Source of the DNA: Candidatus Thiodiazotropha sp. | GTDB taxonomy: Bacteria; Pseudomonadota; Gammaproteobacteria; Chromatiales; Chromatiaceae | Direction of reading: 5' to 3' | Length of the DNA stretch: 57,763 bases | NCBI GenBank assembly: GCA_023838465.1 | Contig: JAIVEQ010000026.1 | Coordinates: 1-57,763, forward strand | Shown: positions 37,001 through 44,120 of the stretch, one piece after another | Layout: every line of letters begins with the position of its first letter | How positions within the stretch are numbered: position 1 is the first letter of the stretch | Notes under the pieces: model-generated | Database searches by the model: none | What the model was told of the DNA's origin: nothing | The model's input: the letters and a program-made list of their open reading frames with translations, nothing else | Program-made: the position numbers and the translations under genes

Positions 37001-37645
37001 CCGGACTTCATGAGCATCAAAGTCCTCAGCATGCAGAAAGTGCACATCATTGGTAGCCACTACCGGTACACCGTAGTCAGCTGCCAATGCGACGCTATCG
37101 TGGAGGCAACGCTCCTCTTCAGCACGCCCCGTGCGATGCAACTCCAGATAGTATCGGTCCCCGAACAGCTCCAACCAATGGTTGAGCAATCGCTCGGCCT
37201 CAGCCTGATTACCTGCTAACAAAGCCCGACCTACATCACCCTGACGGCCGGCTGAGAGAGCGATCAGGCCTTCGCTGTTACCGGATAGCCATTCACGCTC
37301 CATGAGAGGACGACCGAGATGTTGTCCCTCCCGGTAGCTGCGTGATACCAATCGGGTCAGATTTTGATAGCCGGCCTGGTTCTGGACCAACAGCACCAGA
37401 CGATAGGGCGTATTCACATCCTCCGGGTTTCGAATCCAGGCATCCACGCCGGCAATCGGTTTGACACCAGCCGCCAACGCTGCCTGATAGAAACGCACCA
37501 GGGCAAACAGGTTGGACTGATCGGTCAGTGCCACCGCCGGGATACCACCCTCTGCCACCTGCTTCACCAGGGGTTTGACACGCACCAACCCGTCGACGAG
37601 GGAATACTCAGAATGAACGCGAAGATGAATGAAGGGAGCTTCCAT
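34097..37645 (-). CDS. dnaE: DNA polymerase III subunit alpha
   Basis: The 1182-residue replicative polymerase. The N-terminal PHP domain ([15 protein letters not shown]) is followed by the palm with the catalytic aspartates in [16 protein letters not shown] near residue 400, the fingers ([14 protein letters not shown]), the [20 protein letters not shown] segment, and C-terminal HhH and OB-fold domains ([20 protein letters not shown]). Length is close to E. coli (1160), and it is intact. It lies between rnhB (79 bp) and accA, the canonical order. Confidence 0.98.
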   Translation of the reverse strand: [1182 protein letters not shown]

Positions 37646-37724
37646 GGGTGCCTATTCTACCCTGAATCGGTCTCAGATCATGAGCCTTTAAAGTGCCAAA
37701 TTTCAATTCCCTGAAACTCGGGAC

Positions 37725-38306
37725 TCAGGACTGGTCAAGGAGTCGCTTAACAGGGCCGAAGGAACGACGGTGAATCGGTGAGACACCCAATGATTGCAGT
37801 CCCAGCAGATGTTGTTTGGTGGGATAACCTTTGTGCTTCGCAAGGCCATAACCGGGATAGTGGGCATCCAATTCAACCATTTCATGATCCCTGGCCACTT
37901 TAGCAATTATCGAGGCGGCACTGATCGCCTCAACATGACTATCCCCACCGATGATGGCGTCTACTTTACAAGCAAGATTCGGTGCATGTTTTCCATCCAC
38001 CTGGGCCAGGTGAGGCAGGAATGGCAAGCCTTCTACAGCTCTTTGCATGGCCAGCAGACTCGCTTGCAGGATATTAATCCGGTCGATCTCTTCCACTTCA
38101 GCCCGCCCCAAACACCAGCTGTGAGCTCGCTCTCTAATCAACAGTGCAAGTTCTTCACGGCGCTTCTCGCTCAATTTTTTTGAATCAGCCAGTCCTTCAA
38201 TAGGTCTTTCAGGATTTAGTATCACTGCAGCGGCCACGACCGGCCCGGCCAGCGGTCCCCGTCCGACTTCATCTACACCCGCAACAAACAATGTTTCTAT
38301 TGACAT
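37725..38306 (-). CDS. rnhB: ribonuclease HII
   Basis: A 193-residue endonuclease that cuts RNA in RNA-DNA hybrids and at single misincorporated ribonucleotides. The active-site motif [14 protein letters not shown] gives Asp12 and Glu13, with further acidic ligands in [12 protein letters not shown] and KVDAIIGGD. Length is family-typical (E. coli 198). In most relatives lpxB lies directly upstream; here an acyl-CoA ligase gene separates them. Confidence 0.97.
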   Translation of the reverse strand: MSIETLFVAGVDEVGRGPLAGPVVAAAVILNPERPIEGLADSKKLSEKRREELALLIRERAHSWCLGRAEVEEIDRINILQASLLAMQRAVEGLPFLPHLAQVDGKHAPNLACKVDAIIGGDSHVEAISAASIIAKVARDHEMVELDAHYPGYGLAKHKGYPTKQHLLGLQSLGVSPIHRRSFGPVKRLLDQS

Positions 38307-38368
38307 AAAGCTCTACGTATCAGCGTATCAAATGGACAATAATTCAGAATTAATCTAAAAAAACGGGG

Positions 38369-39955
38369 TCATTGATGACTAAAAGACTCTACCATTTCCA
38401 GGGCCAACTGTTTTCTATCAACCTTGCCATTTGGGTTAGATGGCATGCTGGTACGAAATACAATTTCAGTAGGCATCATATAACTGGCAAGTCGCTTCTT
38501 ACAGACATTGATCAAGTTATCCTCAGTCACTTCTATACCAGGTTTAGGTATCACTACCAGAGCTATTGATTGCCCTAATGTACTATGTGGAACACCAAAT
38601 GCGACTACCTCAGATACCAGACCTGTACCAAAAAAAATCTCTTCAATCTCATTCGGGCTGACCCGATAACCCGATGTCTTTATCAGATCATCGTTTCTAC
38701 CCAAGAAATAGAGATAGCCTTCTCTATCCATCTTGACAATATCGCCAGACCAGACCGCAATTTCTTTGTTGGGAATCGCATCCAATCTAGCGGGGATTGG
38801 ACGAAACCGTTCCTGGGTGGCGCTTGTATCATTCCAGTAGCCCATGGCTACCAACGATCCACGGTGCACTAACTCACCGGGTTCGTCCACAGCACAGGGG
38901 GCACCGTCGCTGTCAAGTACTAACACCTCGACATTAGGAATGGCCTTGCCGATTGAGGTGGGTCTTTTTTCAACCTGGTCAGGCGGCAGATAGGTCGAGC
39001 GAAAGGCCTCGGTAAGGCCATACATAAGGAAGATCTCAGTTTTTGGTAGAACCTGTCTTAATAGCTCAGTGGTCTCTACCGGCACTACCCCACCGGAACT
39101 GGTGATATAACGCAAATTCTCCACGGCCTCGCTGGGCCAGGGCAACTCCACCAATAGATTCCAAAGTGGCGGCACTGCTGCCAATCCAGTTATCTTTTCT
39201 TGAGTGAGGGTATTGATAACTTCCATCGGCAACAGGTAGTTGATCAACACGACACTGGCGCCGACTGAAAAGGCTGTCGTCAACTGGCTCACACCGTAAT
39301 CAAAACTGAGAGGAAGTACCGCCAAGAGTCTGTCAGAGGACGTATTCCCAAGATACTGGGCAACACTTTTGGCCCCAGTCACCATATTTCTATGAGACAG
39401 GACCACTCCCTTCGGGTCTCCCGTGCTGCCGGAAGTATAGATCAGTGAAGCAATATCCGAATCGATCACTCTATGCGTGCTGATCGAAAATGGGTCTGTG
39501 AACAGGTCATCCCAGGAGATCAACCCCTGCGCATGTTCGTCTGCATTTTGATTTTCACAACCATCTATCAAGATGATGTATTGCAGGTCTACACAGTAAG
39601 CGAGAGCAGCATGCAGCGCCCTGAACTTTCCTTGTGTCGTTACCAGTATCTTGGCATCGCAATCCAGCAGGATGTGAGACACCTGATGCGGTTTCAGTAC
39701 AGGATTGATCGGCACAAAGACAGCACCAGCGGCTGAGGAACCAAAGATGGCGACCACATTCTCCAGGCACTTGGGAAGATAGATCGCAACCCGATCCTGC
39801 TTTTCAATCCCGATCGAGATCAGTGCCTGTGAAAATCGATCGACCAGCTCCGACAATTCGGCATAGGTTAATGACGTCTCCTTGTATTTGATGGATATAT
39901 TGGAAGAAAAGCGTTTGGCTGAATCGAAAAGCAAATCATGGAGTAGTGCCGTCAT
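38369..39955 (-). CDS. acyl-CoA ligase (AMP-forming), exosortase A-associated type
   Basis: A 528-residue adenylate-forming enzyme. All core motifs are intact: TSGSTGDPKG at 174-183, MYGLTE at 311-316, WSGD at 402-405, GRNDDLIKTSGYR at 419-431 and the C-terminal lysine in NGKVDRKQL (K511). From memory the N-terminal sequence (HDLLFDSAKRF, VFVPINPVLKP) fits the ligase family tied to exosortase A and exopolysaccharide loci, but no such locus is visible here. Substrate unknown. It interrupts the lpxB-rnhB pair and is cut off from lpxB by a terminator at 40027-40061, so it is likely its own transcription unit, gained later. Confidence 0.88.
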   Translation of the reverse strand: MTALLHDLLFDSAKRFSSNISIKYKETSLTYAELSELVDRFSQALISIGIEKQDRVAIYLPKCLENVVAIFGSSAAGAVFVPINPVLKPHQVSHILLDCDAKILVTTQGKFRALHAALAYCVDLQYIILIDGCENQNADEHAQGLISWDDLFTDPFSISTHRVIDSDIASLIYTSGSTGDPKGVVLSHRNMVTGAKSVAQYLGNTSSDRLLAVLPLSFDYGVSQLTTAFSVGASVVLINYLLPMEVINTLTQEKITGLAAVPPLWNLLVELPWPSEAVENLRYITSSGGVVPVETTELLRQVLPKTEIFLMYGLTEAFRSTYLPPDQVEKRPTSIGKAIPNVEVLVLDSDGAPCAVDEPGELVHRGSLVAMGYWNDTSATQERFRPIPARLDAIPNKEIAVWSGDIVKMDREGYLYFLGRNDDLIKTSGYRVSPNEIEEIFFGTGLVSEVVAFGVPHSTLGQSIALVVIPKPGIEVTEDNLINVCKKRLASYMMPTEIVFRTSMPSNPNGKVDRKQLALEMVESFSHQ

Positions 39956-40026
39956 CGCTTGTTTGAATTTTTCCTGCTGTAGGGTGATTTACGCACTTAA
40001 TGCGCAACCGGTAAGATAATAAGAGC

Positions 40027-40061
40027 AAAAAAAAATGTCCCTGTCTAATAAAGACAACACA
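40027..40061 (-). terminator. intrinsic terminator after lpxB
   Basis: On the minus strand TGTCT-TTATT-AGACA, with an outer TGT/ACA pairing, is followed by a run of nine T (40027-40035). It lies about 30 bp after the lpxB stop and separates the lipid A operon from the acyl-CoA ligase gene. Confidence 0.6.
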
Positions 40062-40092
40062 GTTTTAAATGATATATGTGCTCTATGCTTCT

Positions 40093-41259
40093 TTATCGAA
40101 TATCCAGCATCCCCAATATCTCTTCAGCAGCACTATTTGCTGCGTTTCGACGTAGTCTTTGATGGATTGCCAGATAGACCTGCTCGATCTCCTCACGTTG
40201 CGGCCTGTTATCGAGAAAGTTTAGTAACGCTCTACCCATTGCCTCGGGCTCACAAGCCTCCTGGAGAAATTCAGGGGCATAGGGTCTATCGGCCAGCAGA
40301 TTTGCAATAGCGACATAACGGGTCTTCAGCATATTGAAAGTGCGGATCAGCCACATCGTCACGGTGGAGAGTCGGTAGGCTACAACCATAGGCCGTTTAA
40401 ATAACAGGGTCTCGAGGGTTGCTGTACCTGAAGCGGTCAATACCACATCGGCTGCACTGATTGCCTGTCTGGATTGACCGTCCAGTAACAACAGGGACAG
40501 GTTTGGTGCAACAGTGTGTAACTGAGCCTGAAAAGCCATTTTGATCTTCTCATTCACCATCGGTGCCACAAACTGTAATCCAGGCTTTTGTTGGCCAAGC
40601 CACAATGCTGTCTGGAGGAAAATGAGGCCAAGCCGGCTTACTTCGCTCATGCGACTACCCGGTAAAAGCGCTATCACCGGTCTATCTGGATCCAGGCCTA
40701 ACTGGGTTTTGACTCTTCTGGCATCAACCGACTCAAGTGGGATTTGATCTGCCATGGGATGACCAACATAGACCGCTGGTACCTTATGTTGACGCAGGAA
40801 ATCGACTTCAAAGTCAAAAATGCAGAGCATCAGGTCAACGGCCTGCTGCAGTTTTTTAACCCGTCCCTGTCGCCATGCCCAGACCGTAGGACTCACAAAA
40901 TGCGCGGTGGGTATCCCTGCTGCTTTGAATCGCTTTTCCAGTGCAAGATTGAAATCGGGGGCATCCACACCAAGTACAAGATCTGGAGGTGAATTGAGAA
41001 AATGGTCCGCCAGTTTTCGACGAGTTTTCAATAAACCTGGCAGATGGCGAATTACTTCGACAATTCCCATCACCGGATCCATCCTTGCAAGTGAGCGACA
41101 ACCGGCAGCTTCCATCAATGGACCCGTCATCCCCTCAAACCGAATATCTGGCTGTTTGGAACGGAGTGCCTCAATCAGCGCTGCTGCCAATTGATCGCCG
41201 GAAACCTCATTGGCTAGAATGCCAATCCTAATTGGTCCCTGTGAAATCGTGTTCTGCAT
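40093..41259 (-). CDS. lpxB: lipid-A-disaccharide synthase
   Basis: A 388-residue peripheral membrane glycosyltransferase (GT19) that condenses UDP-2,3-diacylglucosamine and lipid X into the lipid A disaccharide. Signatures: NEVSGDQLAAALIEAL near residue 17, VDAPDFNLALEKRFK, YVSPTVWAW-like HFVSPTVWAWRQGR, YVGHPMAD, LLPGSRMSEVSRL and the SGTATLETLLFKRPMVVAYR loop. Length is normal (E. coli 382). It is 30 bp after lpxA, and a terminator follows. Confidence 0.97.
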   Translation of the reverse strand: MQNTISQGPIRIGILANEVSGDQLAAALIEALRSKQPDIRFEGMTGPLMEAAGCRSLARMDPVMGIVEVIRHLPGLLKTRRKLADHFLNSPPDLVLGVDAPDFNLALEKRFKAAGIPTAHFVSPTVWAWRQGRVKKLQQAVDLMLCIFDFEVDFLRQHKVPAVYVGHPMADQIPLESVDARRVKTQLGLDPDRPVIALLPGSRMSEVSRLGLIFLQTALWLGQQKPGLQFVAPMVNEKIKMAFQAQLHTVAPNLSLLLLDGQSRQAISAADVVLTASGTATLETLLFKRPMVVAYRLSTVTMWLIRTFNMLKTRYVAIANLLADRPYAPEFLQEACEPEAMGRALLNFLDNRPQREEIEQVYLAIHQRLRRNAANSAAEEILGMLDIR

Positions 41260-41289
41260 TTTAAGGAGACCTGGAAAGTCAGCTAGAGA

Positions 41290-42060
41290 TTAGCGCAAGA
41301 TACCGCGACCTTTCTGGTGAAGAAACTTACCCAGGATCTCAAGCTCCGGGTTCTCCTCCTGCATTGTATCAATCATATCCCTGGCCTCTTCCAAGCGCTG
41401 TTTTGAGAGATAGATCAGCTTGTAGGCCCGCTTGATCTGCTGAATCGCCTCACTACTGAACCCACGCCGGCTCAGCCCTTCACGGTTGATACCATAGGGT
41501 TTGGCTGGATGTCCTGAAACCATGAAGTAGGGTGGCAAATCCATATTAATAGACGATCCCATACCAGAAAAACTATGTGCTCCCACACGACAAAACTGAT
41601 GTACCCTGGTGAATCCTCCCAAGATAGCGTAGTCACCTACCTCTACATGACCACCAAGGGATGCAGCATTCGCCATAATAATGTGGTCCCCAAGTTGACA
41701 ATCGTGGGCTACGTGAATGTAGGCCATCAGAAGATTATCGTTGCCAATCCGCGTCACTCCCTGATCCTGTATGGTGCCACGATGCAGTGTTGCAAATTCA
41801 CGGATAACATTACGATCACCGATCTCGAGGGTGGTAGGTTCACCCGCGTATTTCATGTCCTGAGGATCTTCGCCTACAGAAGCGAACTGATAGAAGCGAT
41901 TGTCCTTGCCAATGTGGGTTGGTCCATTGATGACCACATGAGGCCCAATCACGGTTCCCGCTGCGATCCTAACACCGGCGCCGATGATTGAGAAAGGCCC
42001 CACACGCACCCCTTCTTCAAGTTCAGCATCTGGATCGATGACTGCGCGTGGGTCGATCAG
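41290..42060 (-). CDS. lpxA: UDP-N-acetylglucosamine acyltransferase, likely CTG start
   Basis: A 256-residue left-handed beta-helix trimer that adds the first 3-hydroxyacyl chain to UDP-GlcNAc, the first step of lipid A. Hexapeptide repeats run from about residue 5 to 185, the catalytic His lies in HVAHDCQLG, and the C-terminal helical part ends KGRGILR. No ATG, GTG or TTG fits the homologous start. A CTG at 42060 does, placed as a CTGA overlap with the fabZ stop and with GGAG about 8 nt upstream. An ATG at 42084 is possible but overlaps fabZ by 28 bp and adds eight atypical residues. Confidence 0.95.
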   Translation of the reverse strand: MIDPRAVIDPDAELEEGVRVGPFSIIGAGVRIAAGTVIGPHVVINGPTHIGKDNRFYQFASVGEDPQDMKYAGEPTTLEIGDRNVIREFATLHRGTIQDQGVTRIGNDNLLMAYIHVAHDCQLGDHIIMANAASLGGHVEVGDYAILGGFTRVHQFCRVGAHSFSGMGSSINMDLPPYFMVSGHPAKPYGINREGLSRRGFSSEAIQQIKRAYKLIYLSKQRLEEARDMIDTMQEENPELEILGKFLHQKGRGILR

Positions 42061-42497
42061 CGGCCTATCTCCCTTGCAGTACACATTATTTCAGCCGTTG
42101 CCACAGTTCTATCATCAACATGTGCAGAACAGGTAAAAAAACCAATACCACGCTTCATTTTATTCTGAACAACCTCGATCATCAGTTGATCGCCGGGCTC
42201 AACCTGCTGCTTAAATCGGGCTTTATCAATACCCACAAAAAGATAGATGGTTGTCTCGTTGATAGTCTCCGGATTTGACTCCATCGCCAACAGACCGGTT
42301 GCCTGTGCCATCGCTTCTACGATCAATACCCCGGGCATCACCGGTTGTATGGGGAAATGACCATTGAAAAAGGGTTCATTGTAGGTGACGTTTTTCAGTG
42401 CCAGCAAACGTGCGTCTTTCTCATATTCGACAACCCGGTCTATTAGCAGAAAGGGGTAACGGTGCGGCAACAGACTCAGCACCTTATTGATGTCCAT
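42057..42497 (-). CDS. fabZ: 3-hydroxyacyl-[acyl-carrier-protein] dehydratase
   Basis: A 146-residue hot-dog-fold dehydratase of fatty-acid elongation that competes with LpxA for 3-hydroxyacyl-ACP. The catalytic His is in [14 protein letters not shown] and the Glu in VEAMAQATG; the N-terminus [14 protein letters not shown] is diagnostic. Three starts are possible: ATG 42497 (chosen; Pseudomonas-like length), TTG 42506 (best-spaced GGAGG) and GTG 42524. It overlaps lpxA by 4 bp if lpxA begins at CTG 42060. Confidence 0.96.
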   Translation of the reverse strand: MDINKVLSLLPHRYPFLLIDRVVEYEKDARLLALKNVTYNEPFFNGHFPIQPVMPGVLIVEAMAQATGLLAMESNPETINETTIYLFVGIDKARFKQQVEPGDQLMIEVVQNKMKRGIGFFTCSAHVDDRTVATAEIMCTAREIGR

Positions 42498-42536
42498 CGC
42501 GATCAAACTACCCTCCAGTGACACAATCTTCTCATA

Positions 42537-43583
42537 TCAATCCTTCTCCCCTGAACGTCTTGATATTTTTTTTAGGAATTTCATATCCTTGGCCAACTCT
42601 TCAAGGTGCCTCAGTCTTGCGATCATTTTCTTCCATGCTCCATTTTCCATGGCGGGAAGATTGCCGCTGTAGTAGCCCGCCTTTGTGAAGGATCGGGTCA
42701 CCAGTGTAGCGGCCGAAAAATGTACATTATCGCCAATCGTCAAGTGCCCTACCAGACCCGTCTGGCCACCGACAGTACAGTGACTGCCGATCTTTGTCGA
42801 GCCGGCAACTGCAGAGCAACCTGCCATTGCCGTATGCTCTCCAATCTCTACGTTGTGTGCTATCTGAATCAAGTTATCCAACTTGACCCCATTGTGTAGG
42901 ATGGTGTCCTCCAACGCCCCACGATCGATGGTGGTATTGGCTCCGATTTCTACATCGTCACCCACCCACACTCGACCTAACTGGGGGACTTTAACCCAAT
43001 GTCCTTGGTCATTGGCCAACCCAAAACCATCTGCACCCAGTACTGCGCCTGGATGGATAATGCAGCGCTGACCTATCCGGGTCTCATGACAGAGAGTCAC
43101 CCGCGCCACCAACCTCGTATCGCTTCCAATATAACAATCATCTTCAACCACACAGCCTGGACCGAGATAAACACCGGATTCGATCTTCACTCCATTGCCG
43201 ATGACCGAGCAGGGTCCGACCCAGGCAGACTCATCAATCATTGACGATTTGGCAACAACAGCTGTTGGATCTATCCCAGGTGCGAATGACTGATGTGGGA
43301 AAAGCAACGCCGCGGCATTAGCATAAGCTAGATAAGGATTGTTTGAGACTACAGCAGCAGCTGGGCAATCAGCTGCATCCTGTTCCGAAACGATAACCGC
43401 CGAGGCCTGTGTGTCCTTGAGATAGTGTCGATAGGAGGCATTGCTGAGAAAGCTCAACTGACCAGTGATTCCCATCTGGAGTGTGCCAACCCCTGTAATC
43501 ACTATTTCAGGATCGCCACGAAGCTCTGCTCCGACGGCCTCTGCCAGATCTCCGAGCCGGATACCTGATTCCCTCAATCCCAC
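42537..43583 (-). CDS. lpxD: UDP-3-O-(3-hydroxyacyl)glucosamine N-acyltransferase
   Basis: A 348-residue acyltransferase that adds the second, N-linked, acyl chain in lipid A synthesis. The N-terminal uridine-binding domain (ITGVGTLQMGITGQLSFLSN) is followed by hexapeptide repeats from about residue 105 to 310 and the catalytic-His region IQIAHNVEIGEHTAMAGCSA. A C-terminal helix (residues 320-348) is highly basic. It lies 2 bp after skp, in the bamA-skp-lpxD-fabZ-lpxA-lpxB order. Confidence 0.97.
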   Translation of the reverse strand: MGLRESGIRLGDLAEAVGAELRGDPEIVITGVGTLQMGITGQLSFLSNASYRHYLKDTQASAVIVSEQDAADCPAAAVVSNNPYLAYANAAALLFPHQSFAPGIDPTAVVAKSSMIDESAWVGPCSVIGNGVKIESGVYLGPGCVVEDDCYIGSDTRLVARVTLCHETRIGQRCIIHPGAVLGADGFGLANDQGHWVKVPQLGRVWVGDDVEIGANTTIDRGALEDTILHNGVKLDNLIQIAHNVEIGEHTAMAGCSAVAGSTKIGSHCTVGGQTGLVGHLTIGDNVHFSAATLVTRSFTKAGYYSGNLPAMENGAWKKMIARLRHLEELAKDMKFLKKISRRSGEKD

Positions 43584-43585
43584 GC

Positions 43586-44101
43586 TTACTCGGCTTTCAG
43601 TTGGCGAAGCTTTTCCAGGACTAATTCTGAAATATCTATATTTTTACTGAAATAGACCACACCATCAGAGACAATAAGGTCTATCTTTTCTTTCTTACCC
43701 ACTTCCTGAATCACTTCACGTACCTGCTGTCGAAGTTTTTTAAACTCTTCATTCTGGCGTAAATTCAGATCCTCACGAAATTCGGTCTGGGCATTTTTCA
43801 ATTTACGACTTCGATTCAGAATATCTCTCTCCAGACGCTTGACTTCAGATTCACTCATCACAGAGCCATCTCTCTGAAGTTTCTCCTCAAGCTGTTTAAG
43901 TTGCTTCTGGGATGCAAGTAAGTCTTTCTCTCGACGGGAAAATTCAGTATGCAACCGCTCTCGTGCTTTTTTATACTGTGGCGACTCTTCGAAGACTTTT
44001 GTAGCATTTACAAAAGCAATGCGATACTCCTCGGCCAGCACACTGCCAGTCACACAAAAAACCAAAGTTAAAGCAAATAATATATGTCGTAGTGAATTCA
44101 C
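43586..44101 (-). CDS. skp: periplasmic chaperone Skp/OmpH
   Basis: A 171-residue periplasmic holdase that carries unfolded outer-membrane proteins to BamA. The signal peptide (HILFALTLVFCVTGSVLA) is cut before EEYRIAFVN, and a long charged coiled coil (about residues 45-125) gives the tentacles of the jellyfish trimer. The start is a GTG at 44101 with AGGGAG 7 nt upstream. An ATG at 44137 would overlap bamA by 17 bp and lengthen the signal peptide. Between bamA and lpxD as usual. Confidence 0.94.
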   Translation of the reverse strand: MNSLRHILFALTLVFCVTGSVLAEEYRIAFVNATKVFEESPQYKKARERLHTEFSRREKDLLASQKQLKQLEEKLQRDGSVMSESEVKRLERDILNRSRKLKNAQTEFREDLNLRQNEEFKKLRQQVREVIQEVGKKEKIDLIVSDGVVYFSKNIDISELVLEKLRQLKAE

Positions 44102-44120
44102 CCATTGACTCCCTAATTGA

